32,610 nucleotides of DNA from assembly GCA_019429325.1 (NCBI GenBank), contig JAHYJA010000021.1, forward strand, positions 1 to 32,610. The letters are read 5' to 3'. Source of the DNA: Bacteroidales bacterium (GTDB lineage Bacteria; Bacteroidota; Bacteroidia; Bacteroidales; VadinHA17). Position numbers and translations under genes: made by a program. Below, one piece after another: positions 1 through 7,204 of this stretch. Under the pieces are notes generated by a model. That model did not search any database and was not told the origin of the DNA. It was given only the letters and a program-made list of their open reading frames with translations. Positions within the stretch are counted from its first letter, which is position 1. Every line of letters starts with the position of its first letter.

Positions 1-200
1 ATCCATTGAGAAGTGGCGACAGATTTCTGGTGAAACTTAATTTTCTAAGGAAAGGAAATGTCAGACTGATTTTCGAACAGGATATTTTCAGACATTCAGA
101 TAACAGATTAATAATAAGTGCGTTAGTCACCGGTACAGCCACAAAAAACGGAAGACCTATCTCTCCTTTTTCTCTTCTTTCCCAAATTGGCCTTGATTGA
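1..200 (+). CDS. acyl-CoA thioesterase (4HBT/YbgC-like), C-terminal fragment
   Basis: The reading frame is open from the left window edge (codons in phase with base 3) to a TGA at 198-200, so this is the 3' end of a gene that starts outside the window. The visible 65 residues (…LRSGDRFLVKLNFLRKG… then …DNRLIISALVTGTATKNGRPISP…) look like the last strands of a hotdog-fold thioesterase of the 4HBT/YbgC type. In that family a 'GD.l.v…' strand is followed by a strand pair describing the acyl group and a basic tail with 'GRP..P'. Such enzymes hydrolyse acyl-CoA thioesters in the cytoplasm. The catalytic Asp of the family lies in the missing N-terminal part, so activity cannot be judged. The internal TTG at base 6 is not a credible start. 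Confidence 0.6.
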   Translation, partial: PLRSGDRFLVKLNFLRKGNVRLIFEQDIFRHSDNRLIISALVTGTATKNGRPISPFSLLSQIGLD

Positions 201-264
201 GATAAAGAGTCACGGTAATTGAGAAGATGTATGTCGAAAACAAAGTAGTTACAATCCTTTACAA

Positions 265-295
265 AACCGGCAGTCAACCAGGTAAAATGCCGGTT
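265..295. terminator. inverted repeat after the thioesterase
   Basis: AACCGGCA (265-272) and TGCCGGTT (288-295) form an 8-bp perfect stem around a 15-base loop, about 65 bases after the thioesterase stop codon. There is no clear T-run, so termination is only a possibility. The stretch 201-403 holds no credible gene. Confidence 0.3.
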
Positions 296-334
296 CCTTC
301 GGGCAGTTCTGTTACGCGGCCGTTGATCTGAAGG

Positions 335-358
335 CCGCCGGTTAAAACCGGCGGTTAT
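335..358 (+). terminator. GC-rich hairpin upstream of the aldo/keto reductase
   Basis: CCGCCGGTT (335-343) pairs with AACCGGCGG (346-354) and is followed by TTATTA. The stem is perfect over nine pairs; in RNA the inner pairs would open into a loop of about six bases. It is a better terminator candidate for the upstream gene than the 265-295 repeat, and lies just before the likely promoter of the next gene. Confidence 0.45.
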
Positions 359-372
359 TAGAAATATTTTGA

Positions 373-380
373 TATCTTTA
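373..380 (+). promoter_or_regulatory. candidate -7 element (TATCTTTA)
   Basis: TATCTTTA differs by one base from the Bacteroidota -7 consensus TAnnTTTG and lies 23 bases before the ATG of the aldo/keto reductase. No clear TTG -33 element is visible at the usual spacing. The same octamer precedes the genes at 6805 and 8566. Confidence 0.4.
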
Positions 381-403
381 TCCTGAACCAAGATCAGATT
401 ATC

Positions 404-1315
404 ATGCAAAAAAAGACAATAAGCCGGAGGAAATTCATGGCGGCGATGACTGCCGGTGCCGGTACAATAATTCTCGGGAGACACGCGTTGGCCAGCACCG
501 TGCCTTCTGTACCTCAAACAGCTGATCCTTTCAGGATCGTGACCCTCGGTAAGACCGGGATCAAAACCACACTGCTGGGTATGGGCACAGGCTTTACCGG
601 AGGTAACCGTTCATCAAACATCACAAGGGCAGGTGTTGCTGAATCACTTATAAAAACCGCATATGATAAAGGCATCAGGTATTTCGACTGCGCCGACAGT
701 TACGGTACACATCCCCATACCCGTGATGCGCTGAAAAACTATCCACGCGAATCGTACGTTGTGGGGACAAAGATGTGGGTTTTGAGAGGAGGAATTCCCG
801 AGCCGGAACGTCCCGATGCAGATATCGTCGTGGATCGCTTCAGAAAAGAGCTGAATACCGACTATATCGATATTGTCCAGCTGCATTGCATGATGACAGG
901 GACGTGGACAGATGAACAGAAGCGGCAGATGGAGATTCTTGATAATCTCAAGGCAAAGGGAATAGTTAAGGCACACGGGGTTTCCGTTCACTCCTTTCAG
1001 GCCCTTGAGGCTGCAGCTGACAGCCCGTGGGTAGATGTGATACATGTGCGCATTAATCCCTTCGGAATCTCCATGGACTCCAAAGATCCTTCACAGGTGA
1101 TTCCTGTTATTGAGAAGATGCACAAGGCCGGTAAGGGAATTATCGGTATGAAACTTATCGGAAACGGTAACTACCGTGACGATTCCGCAAGGATTGATGA
1201 GGCTTTGAAATTCGTTCTCGGGCTGGGTACCGTCGACATGGTCATCGTGGGATTTGAACAACCTGAACAGATCGATAATTACGCGGGGAGATTCAGGAAG
1301 GTGACACTGGCATGA
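404..1315 (+). CDS. Tat-exported aldo/keto reductase
   Basis: This 303-residue NAD(P)H-dependent oxidoreductase is predicted to leave the cytoplasm folded. Residues 7-12 (SRRKFM) form a twin-arginine motif followed by a hydrophobic stretch and an ALA-S cleavage site near residue 30. The aldo/keto reductase tetrad is visible: Asp95 and Tyr100 (FDCADSY), Lys123 (VGTKMW) and His161 (VQLHCM). The family reduces aldehydes or ketones, often sugars, with NADPH; the substrate here is unknown. Tat export of cofactor-loaded AKRs is common in Bacteroidota and Planctomycetota genomes, where they sit with sugar-processing proteins. The next gene, only 40 bases downstream on the same strand, is a secreted SMP-30-like lactonase, so the two may act on the same sugar-derived substrate in the periplasm. 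The ATG at 404 is supported by the intact Tat motif right after it. Confidence 0.9.
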   Translation: MQKKTISRRKFMAAMTAGAGTIILGRHALASTVPSVPQTADPFRIVTLGKTGIKTTLLGMGTGFTGGNRSSNITRAGVAESLIKTAYDKGIRYFDCADSYGTHPHTRDALKNYPRESYVVGTKMWVLRGGIPEPERPDADIVVDRFRKELNTDYIDIVQLHCMMTGTWTDEQKRQMEILDNLKAKGIVKAHGVSVHSFQALEAAADSPWVDVIHVRINPFGISMDSKDPSQVIPVIEKMHKAGKGIIGMKLIGNGNYRDDSARIDEALKFVLGLGTVDMVIVGFEQPEQIDNYAGRFRKVTLA

Positions 1316-1355
1316 ACAAGCCTTTTAATCTGATATCCAATTAACTCTGTCAACC

Positions 1356-2255
1356 ATGAAATACCTGGTAACTTTGGTTTCACTATTAATTTTTCCGTCA
1401 CTTACACTTTTATCACAATCCGAAGGGCTTGCACCTGTTATTAAACCCGGTGCAGAGCTTGAAAAGCTATCCGGCGATTTTCAGTTCACTGAAGGACCGG
1501 CTCCTGACCGGCAGGGAAATGTTTATTTTACCGACCAGCCCAACGACCGGATTATGATCTGGACCACAAAAGGAGAACTGAAAACATTCATGCAGCCTTC
1601 AGGAAGATCAAACGGCCTCTTCTTTGATCGTCAGGGCTTCCTCTGGGCTTGTGCAGATGAGAAGAACGAGCTCTGGAAAATAAGCCCCGCAAAAGAGGTT
1701 GAAGTGATACTTGATGATTTTAACGGCGCTCTGCTGAATGGCCCCAACGACCTGTGGATAACAACCGATGGAAGCGTTTATTTTACCGACCCCTTTTACA
1801 GAAGAACCTGGTGGTCGCATAAAGAGAAACCGCAGGATAAGCAATGCGTCTATTTTCTGAGTGCCGACGGTAAGATACTGAAAAGGGTGGCGGAAGATCT
1901 TACACAACCCAACGGCATCATCGGAACCCCCGATGGCAAAACCCTGTATGTAGCTGATATCGGTGGAAAGAAGACATGGTCGTACAGTATAAATGCCGAC
2001 GGCTCTCTCAGCGATAAAAAACTTTTCTGCGAAATGGGCTCCGATGGCATGACAATCGACAGGAAAGGTAATGTCTATCTTACAGGAAAAGGGGTCACAA
2101 TATTCGACAAAACAGGAACACAGCTTGGAAATATCCCTGTACCTGAGAACTGGACCGCCAATGTCTGCTTCGGCGACAAGAACCGGAAAAGCCTCTATAT
2201 CACTGCAAGCAAAGGCCTTTACCGTATCAGGACCCGCATAAAGGGAGCTTATTGA
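1356..2255 (+). CDS. secreted SMP-30/gluconolactonase-like protein
   Basis: A 299-residue protein with a Sec signal peptide (residues 1 to about 20, MKYLVTLVSLLIFPSLTLLSQS). The rest is a six-bladed beta-propeller of the SMP-30/gluconolaconase/LRE type: repeats such as EGPAPDRQGNVYFTD, NGPNDLWITTDGSVYFTD, QPNGIIGTPDGKTLYVAD and DGMTIDRKGNVYLT mark the blades. The Glu in 'EGP', the Asn in 'NGPND' and 'PNG' and the Asp in 'SDGM' match the divalent-metal ligands of the family. Family members hydrolyse sugar lactones or related esters. It follows the Tat-exported aldo/keto reductase at 40 bases with no terminator between, so co-transcription and a shared periplasmic pathway are likely. The exact substrate cannot be read from sequence. 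Confidence 0.88.
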   Translation: MKYLVTLVSLLIFPSLTLLSQSEGLAPVIKPGAELEKLSGDFQFTEGPAPDRQGNVYFTDQPNDRIMIWTTKGELKTFMQPSGRSNGLFFDRQGFLWACADEKNELWKISPAKEVEVILDDFNGALLNGPNDLWITTDGSVYFTDPFYRRTWWSHKEKPQDKQCVYFLSADGKILKRVAEDLTQPNGIIGTPDGKTLYVADIGGKKTWSYSINADGSLSDKKLFCEMGSDGMTIDRKGNVYLTGKGVTIFDKTGTQLGNIPVPENWTANVCFGDKNRKSLYITASKGLYRIRTRIKGAY

Positions 2256-2353
2256 TCTGCAATTTTTCAACATTGGTCAAAACAACCTGATTTTTCTGCA
2301 TAGTCTGAGAAAAATTTATTTATTATTGTACCCTGTTTTTAACTCAAACGCAA

Positions 2354-2545
2354 ATGGAAGGAAAACGCAGAGCTGATGTCAGACCGGGCATTGCAGTCAT
2401 GGTGGAACTGATGGAGGATAAAAGGAGCGGAAGACTTACCGGAGGAAGAGTGAAAGATGTTCTTACCAGCTCGCCGGTCCACCCGCATGGGATAAAGGTC
2501 AGGCTTGAGAATGGTCTTATCGGAAGAATCAAGCAGATAATCTGA
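2354..2545 (+). CDS. ywbE: YwbE family protein (DUF2196)
   Basis: A 63-residue protein that matches the small conserved YwbE family almost end to end: an N-terminal R-x-D-V-x-P-G segment, a K-R-S-G-R-L-T-G-G-R-V-K-D-V-L-T core, 'SSPVHPHGIKVRL' and a C-terminal 'GLIGRIKQII'. The family has no established biochemical function; the small basic beta-rich sequence resembles nucleic-acid-binding folds but that is inference. The full family length is present, starting at the ATG at 2354. It stands alone between the lactonase and phosphofructokinase genes with about 100 bases on either side. Confidence 0.88.
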   Translation: MEGKRRADVRPGIAVMVELMEDKRSGRLTGGRVKDVLTSSPVHPHGIKVRLENGLIGRIKQII

Positions 2546-2585
2546 TACCGCAAATAACCTGTTTCGATATCAATCGATTTTTTAC

Positions 2586-2593
2586 TAATTTTG
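2586..2593 (+). promoter_or_regulatory. -7 element (TAATTTTG) of the phosphofructokinase gene
   Basis: TAATTTTG fits TAnnTTTG exactly and sits 54 bases before the ATG at 2648, which would give a leader of about 48 bases. No exact TTG is found at the -33 position. Confidence 0.5.
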
Positions 2594-2647
2594 CAATCTG
2601 AAAATTTTTGCTTTTCAGATATTTAGTATTACTCAATCCCTCATAAA

Positions 2648-3973
2648 ATGAAATACGAGGATCTGATTGTTCAGACACTGGGAAAGGGGAATCTTATTTC
2701 ACCACTGAAGAATTCTCAGCGGGCTGACAGTCCAGTTTATAAATTTGTTGATGATGACGACAGGATCCTGTATGATGTTTCTGTCGAATATTACTACAGA
2801 TCGAAAGTAACTGACGAAATTCCGGTATCGTTCGAAAAAGCCGGTCCAAAAGAGTACATATTTTTTGAGCCGGCAAAAACCAAGGTGGCGATCGTAACCT
2901 GCGGCGGTTTATGCCCGGGAGTCAACAACGTAATACGAAGTCTTGTCCATCAGCTCTTCTACAGGTACGGAATCAGCAGGATACTTGGCATAAAATACGG
3001 TTATGAAGGGTTGAACCCTGATTTTAACCATCCCGTGGTTGATCTCGATGCTGCCATGGTCAGTGAAATACACCTGTCCGGAGGAACATTTCTGGGCACA
3101 AGCCGTGGCGAGCAATCAGTTGAAAAGATGGTCGATACGCTTGAAATACTTAATGTAAACGTTTTGTTCTGCATAGGAGGTGACGGTACTCTGCGGGGAG
3201 CTCATGCCATCCATGAGGAGATTCAGAAGCGTAAACTGAAAATAGCTGTTGCCGGTATTCCTAAAACGATCGATAACGATATAGATCTTATTCAGAAATC
3301 TTTCGGATTCGAGACGGCATTTTCAATTGCCAACGATATCATAAGGAACGCGCACAATGAAGCTTTCGGAGCCCACAACGGAATAGCGCTTGTAAAGCTT
3401 ATGGGCAGGGATTCGGGATTTATTGCCGCGAGCGCTGCACTTGCTATTCAGGAGGTCAATTTTGTTCTTGTTCCTGAAATTTCATTCGACCTCTATGGTC
3501 CCAGGGGATTCCTGAAAATTCTGCGCAGACGTCTTGAGGAAAGACATCATGCAGTGGTCGTGGTAGCCGAAGGTGCCGGGCAGGATCTTTTCGAATCACA
3601 TGAAGAGGAGAAAGATGCCTCCGGCAATGTCAAGCATAAGGATATAGGTATTTATCTCAAGGAGAGGATAAGGGAAGAGTTCAGCGCCAAAGGCTTTCCG
3701 CATGTTATAAAATACATCGATCCCAGCTATATTATAAGAAGTGCTCCCGCGAATGCCAACGACAGCAAGTTCTGTAACCTCCTTGCCCAGCACGCCGTTC
3801 ATGCTGCGCTTGCCGGCAAAACCGACTTTGTTCTCGGGTTCTGGAACAATCAGTTCACGCTAATACCCATTCCCATGGCCATCAGACAGAGGAAAAAGAT
3901 AGATGTGGAAGGTGAGCTCTGGTGGAACGTCCTTGAAGCTACCGGACAACCTATCAGCATGAAAAACCCCTGA
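2648..3973 (+). CDS. 6-phosphofructokinase, TP0108/plant-like long type
   Basis: A 441-residue cytoplasmic enzyme of the PfkA superfamily that phosphorylates fructose 6-phosphate to the 1,6-bisphosphate, the committed step of glycolysis. The phosphate-donor loop GGLCPGVN is at residues 86-93, GGDGT at 177-181 and the catalytic PKTIDND loop at 205-211; 'GRDSGF' follows near 258. The length, with about 80 extra N-terminal residues compared with the short bacterial ATP enzyme, fits the TP0108/plant-like group. Donor signature: Gly180 at the position that is Asp in PPi enzymes points to ATP, whereas Lys206 is the residue seen in PPi enzymes; this Gly/Lys mix is known for the ATP-using TP0108 group, so ATP is the better guess. 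The gene is followed after 5 bases by a HAD phosphatase. Confidence 0.92.
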   Translation: MKYEDLIVQTLGKGNLISPLKNSQRADSPVYKFVDDDDRILYDVSVEYYYRSKVTDEIPVSFEKAGPKEYIFFEPAKTKVAIVTCGGLCPGVNNVIRSLVHQLFYRYGISRILGIKYGYEGLNPDFNHPVVDLDAAMVSEIHLSGGTFLGTSRGEQSVEKMVDTLEILNVNVLFCIGGDGTLRGAHAIHEEIQKRKLKIAVAGIPKTIDNDIDLIQKSFGFETAFSIANDIIRNAHNEAFGAHNGIALVKLMGRDSGFIAASAALAIQEVNFVLVPEISFDLYGPRGFLKILRRRLEERHHAVVVVAEGAGQDLFESHEEEKDASGNVKHKDIGIYLKERIREEFSAKGFPHVIKYIDPSYIIRSAPANANDSKFCNLLAQHAVHAALAGKTDFVLGFWNNQFTLIPIPMAIRQRKKIDVEGELWWNVLEATGQPISMKNP

Positions 3974-3978
3974 TACCC

Positions 3979-4587
3979 GTGAAAATAAAGAATATAATAT
4001 TCGACCTGGGTAATGTCCTTATCAGCTTCAATCCCGAAGAATACCTGATCAAGAAGGACTACTCGCGGCACATCAGGGAGACCATAATGAATGATATTTT
4101 TCAGAGCCAGGAGTGGAAAAGTCTCGATAACGGCAACATCACCACAACTGAAGCCATTGATTCAATCGCCCTGAAATCTTCGCTTACAAGGGATGAAATA
4201 AACGTTGTATTCAATTTTCGCACAGATATAATGTTTCCCCTTGACCAGAACGCCAGACTTCTTCCAGGGCTAAAAAAACAAGGTTTTAAGCTATTCTTTC
4301 TTTCCAACTTCCCGCTTGATACTTTCGAGGAAATAAGGAACGGTTATTTCTTCTTCCGCCATTTCGACGGAGGAGTAATATCATCCGAAGCCAAACTTTC
4401 AAAACCTGACCCGAGGATCTACGAATTGCTTCTCAGACAATATTCCCTCAAGCCTTCCGAATCACTATTTATAGATGATCTCGAAGTGAACGTCAAAGCG
4501 GCCATGGCCTCCGGTATGAACGGGCTGACAACTTTCGGTGAGGCTGATATTTCTGCCATGCTGGCTGAGGTGCTAAGCACAGATTAA
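3979..4587 (+). CDS. HAD family phosphatase (HAD-IA, YihX-like)
   Basis: A 202-residue haloacid-dehalogenase-type hydrolase. Motif I is FDLGNVL near residues 9-15, with the nucleophilic Asp followed two residues later by Gly instead of the usual second Asp, as in the YihX clade. Motif II is the Ser of LSNFP near residue 113, motif III the Lys of SKPDPRIYE near residue 139, and motif IV FIDDLEVN near residue 160. The helical cap between motifs I and II makes it class C1. YihX-like members dephosphorylate sugar phosphates such as glucose 1-phosphate. The GTG start at 3979 lies 5 bases after the phosphofructokinase stop codon, so the two are probably co-transcribed and the substrate could be a glycolytic sugar phosphate, but this is inference. 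Confidence 0.85.
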   Translation: MKIKNIIFDLGNVLISFNPEEYLIKKDYSRHIRETIMNDIFQSQEWKSLDNGNITTTEAIDSIALKSSLTRDEINVVFNFRTDIMFPLDQNARLLPGLKKQGFKLFFLSNFPLDTFEEIRNGYFFFRHFDGGVISSEAKLSKPDPRIYELLLRQYSLKPSESLFIDDLEVNVKAAMASGMNGLTTFGEADISAMLAEVLSTD

Positions 4588-4598
4588 AGAAGAACCCC

Positions 4599-4860
4599 TC
4601 TGGCGCTGCTCGCCTTCGCTGAAGCTACGGCGAGCGAAGCGCGCCATCTCCCCTGGGAGGGGAGAAAATAATCAACAACTAATCAAATGGTATGAACCCC
4701 AGAGCAAGCTCTGGACTCAAAGAACGGTGCAAGCACCGAGGAATTATACCTATTTTTCGCGTCCGCCGAAGCTTTACGCGAAGGCGGATTAAAGGTTTGT
4801 TTGAATCCTGAGGATTTTCCCCCCTCCGGGGGGAAATCAAAAGGGGGGTATGCGTAAAAA
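4599..4860. repeat. cluster of unlike palindromic repeats
   Basis: The gene-free stretch 4588-5011 separates the convergent HAD and uvrC genes. It contains a row of hairpins: an imperfect GC-rich palindrome at about 4602-4648 (GGCGC..GCTCGCC against GGCGAGC..GCGCGCC), CTCCCC/GGGGAG around 4650-4670, CCAGAGC/GCTCTGG near 4697-4712, CGGTGC/GCACCG near 4724-4737, TCCGCC/GGCGGA arms near 4763-4790, and CCCCCC/GGGGGG near 4820-4838. The mix looks like several short dispersed palindromic repeats inserted next to one another. Some may end transcription of both neighbours. Bases 4861-5011 are AT-rich with nothing further recognised. Confidence 0.6.
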
Positions 4861-5011
4861 ATCCTCACCAGATTAATATAATTCCCTGCCCCTCTCCATG
4901 CACTTTCAAATATGCAATCCTAGGCGGGTTTACGACACATAATTCAATACTTAATATCTTGATTTAAAATACATTAGCACAAAGTATGTAAACTATTGTT
5001 CGAGCTTAATT

Positions 5012-6805
5012 CTAAACCTGATTTTTGTAGAAATTTTTCAGAATTGCTGTTTTAGCCTGGCCGACCAGGTTTTTAAGCTCGCTTTCCGAAGCCTTCCTGA
5101 TCTCTTCCATGGAGGCATAATTTTTAAGCAATGTCTCTTTTGTTTTGGGTCCGATCCCTTTTATCTGATCCAGGTCCGATTTAAGAAATTCTGACGATCT
5201 CTTGTCGCGATGGAAATTTATTCCGAACCGGTGGGCTTCGTTCCTTAACTGCTGAATTATTTTCAGGCTCACCGAATTTTTATCAAGGTAGATCGGAACA
5301 CTATCTCCCGGAAAATATATCTCTTCCAGCCGTTTTGCTATTCCAATTATCGCTATTTCATTTCGCAGACCCAGTTTATCAAGGCTTTTAAGTGCTGATG
5401 AGAGCTGGCCCTTGCCGCCATCTATGATTATCAGCTGGGGCAGACTGCTATGCTCTGCGATCATCCTGCTGTACCGCCGGTAAACAACCTCTTCCATCGA
5501 GGAGTAATCATCAGGCCCGGTAACACTTTTCACGTTGAAATGCCTGTACTCCTTTTTACTGGGTTTTCCGTTGCGGAAGACCACACAGGCCGCAACCGGA
5601 TTCTCTCCCATGATGTTTGAATTGTCGAAGCATTCTATGTGAACAGGTAACCCGGCCATATGCAGGTCAGCTTTCAGCTTTTCAAGGTTCTTGTATGTCC
5701 TGTCCTTCGGTTTCTGGTCTTCCCTCCTTTTCTTCTGTTCAAGTTTATAATACACGGCATTGCGGCCGGCAAGCTCAAGCAGTTTCTGCTTATCTCCCTT
5801 TAATGGCACTGTATATCTGATCTTTTCGTACTGAATATCAGGTTTGAAAGGGACTATTATCTCGGGAGAATCACTCGATACCCTCTGTCTTATCTCTGTT
5901 ATTGCAAAACCGAGAAGTGATTCCTTCTCTTCATCCACCCTGCTCTTAATCTCAAGCGTGAAGGTTTGAATAACTGCGCCATCAATAACTTTCAGGTAAT
6001 TGACGTACATGTTATCCGTGTCCTGTGATACTCCGAAAACATCAACATTCTTAATCGTTGTGCTTACGATTGTGGATTTACTACGGAATTTGGAGAGAAT
6101 TTCAATTTTTTCCTTAATGGTCTGCGCCTCTTCGAACCGGAGGTCTTTTGAATAACCGGACATCAAACCCTTCAGATGCTCCATCACAGAGGTTATGTTT
6201 CCTCTTAGTATGTTTTTTATCTGATTAATGTTCTCATTATATTCGTCTTCCGTCTGAAGTCCGACGCAGGGGCCCTTGCAGTTACCGATATGGTATTCGA
6301 GGCACACCCTGAATTTCCCGCTCTCTATATTCGTTTTCGTAAGGCTTAGCGAACAGGTCCTGAGTTTGTACAGATGCCGTATCAATCCCAGGAGGGTTTT
6401 GACCATCAAACCCGAAGTATAAGGCCCGAAATATTCTGATCCGTCCCTGACAGTATTACGCGTACTGAATACTCTCGGAAAGTGTTCTTTTTTTATGCAT
6501 ATCCAGGGGAATGTTTTGTCATCCTTCAGAAGTATATTATACCTGGGCTGAAGCTTCTTAATAAGGTTGTTCTCAAGTAAAAGTGCATCTGATTCATTGT
6601 CCACCACAGTATGCCGCAAATCTGCTGCTCTGTTAAGCATAACGGTAGTCTTGCCTGACTGGTTTTTTGAGAAATATGAGGTGACTCTTTTCCTGAGGTC
6701 CTTTGCTTTTCCCACATAGATAACCCTTCCCGCAGTGTCAGTAAACTGGTAAACGCCTGGTTTGTGGGGCAGGTGTGGCAATATTTGCTGAGGGTCGACG
6801 GGCAT
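5012..6805 (-). CDS. uvrC: excinuclease ABC subunit C
   Basis: A 597-residue protein that, with UvrA and UvrB, makes the two incisions on either side of bulky DNA lesions in nucleotide excision repair. Domains in order: N-terminal GIY-YIG nuclease (PGVYQFTD…VIYVGKAKDLRKRV, about residues 15-45), the Cys-rich linker (CSLS…CLEYHIGNCKGPC, about 150-180), a UVR segment that binds UvrB (about 200-235), the C-terminal RNase H-like nuclease (IECFDNSNIMG…, about 385-540), and helix-hairpin-helix motifs at the end (IKGIGPKTKETLLKNY). Length and all domains are normal. The ATG at 6805 is placed directly before the conserved LPHKPGVYQF start. A TATCTTTA -7-like sequence lies 19 bases upstream. Confidence 0.97.
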   Translation of the reverse strand: MPVDPQQILPHLPHKPGVYQFTDTAGRVIYVGKAKDLRKRVTSYFSKNQSGKTTVMLNRAADLRHTVVDNESDALLLENNLIKKLQPRYNILLKDDKTFPWICIKKEHFPRVFSTRNTVRDGSEYFGPYTSGLMVKTLLGLIRHLYKLRTCSLSLTKTNIESGKFRVCLEYHIGNCKGPCVGLQTEDEYNENINQIKNILRGNITSVMEHLKGLMSGYSKDLRFEEAQTIKEKIEILSKFRSKSTIVSTTIKNVDVFGVSQDTDNMYVNYLKVIDGAVIQTFTLEIKSRVDEEKESLLGFAITEIRQRVSSDSPEIIVPFKPDIQYEKIRYTVPLKGDKQKLLELAGRNAVYYKLEQKKRREDQKPKDRTYKNLEKLKADLHMAGLPVHIECFDNSNIMGENPVAACVVFRNGKPSKKEYRHFNVKSVTGPDDYSSMEEVVYRRYSRMIAEHSSLPQLIIIDGGKGQLSSALKSLDKLGLRNEIAIIGIAKRLEEIYFPGDSVPIYLDKNSVSLKIIQQLRNEAHRFGINFHRDKRSSEFLKSDLDQIKGIGPKTKETLLKNYASMEEIRKASESELKNLVGQAKTAILKNFYKNQV

Positions 6806-6823
6806 GCTATCCTGAAGTTGTGG

Positions 6824-6831
6824 TAAAGATA
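6824..6831 (-). promoter_or_regulatory. candidate -7 element (TATCTTTA) of uvrC
   Basis: On the minus strand TATCTTTA stands 18 bases before the uvrC ATG, one base from TAnnTTTG. The implied leader is about 12 bases. Confidence 0.4.
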
Positions 6832-6837
6832 GTTAAT

Positions 6838-7180
6838 AGAGGGTTTCAAAGTTTCAGGGTTTCAGAGTTTCAAAGTTTGGCTTCGCCGAGCTCGCCTGTG
6901 GCTCGGTTCAGGGTTTCAAAGTTTGGCTTCGCCGAGCTCGCCTGTGGCCCGGTTCAGGGTTTCAAAGTTTCTGAGCTTCAAAGTTTCAGAGCTTCAAAGT
7001 CTGGCTTCGCCGGGCTCGGTCTGCTAAAGCAGTCCTCGGTTCAGAGTTTGGCTTCGCCGGACTCGCCTGTGGCTCGGTCCAGAGTTTCACAGTTCATGGT
7101 CATTTTTCTCTATGCGGCGTTATTCGCCCTTCGGGCGTCATTCGGTTTCGTCGTCATTTGTCCGCCAGATGGCGGAGGTC
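6838..7180. repeat. degenerate 46-bp repeat cluster with hairpins
   Basis: The stretch 6806-7204 between uvrC and the ATPase gene has no credible gene. GGCTTCGCCG occurs at 6879, 6925, 7003 and 7050, each followed by a variant of GAGCTCGCCTGTGGCTCGG and preceded by variants of GTTTCAAAGTTT; the first two copies are 46 bases apart and nearly identical, the later ones are diverged and have insertions. Small hairpins follow: CGCCC/GGGCG (7125-7137) and TCCGCC/GGCGGA (7161-7176). The open frame across it on the plus strand encodes only a repeating FxVSxFQS-like peptide and is not a gene. Confidence 0.7.
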
Positions 7181-7204
7181 ATTCATTGTTTAAAAATTGA
7201 ATAA

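Noticed and set aside
229-333. Small frame of 34 codons starting ATG at 229
   Set aside because: It overlaps the inverted repeat at 265-295, and nothing in the peptide or its context supports expression.
1608-2273. Minus-strand open frame of 221 codons
   Set aside because: It lies wholly antisense to the SMP-30-like gene, whose propeller motifs are clear; the minus-strand peptide shows no family features.
6775-7200. Open frame of 141 codons on the plus strand
   Set aside because: Most of it translates the 46-bp repeats into a recurring FxVSxFQS/LASP peptide, it begins inside uvrC antisense, and it has no family-like features.
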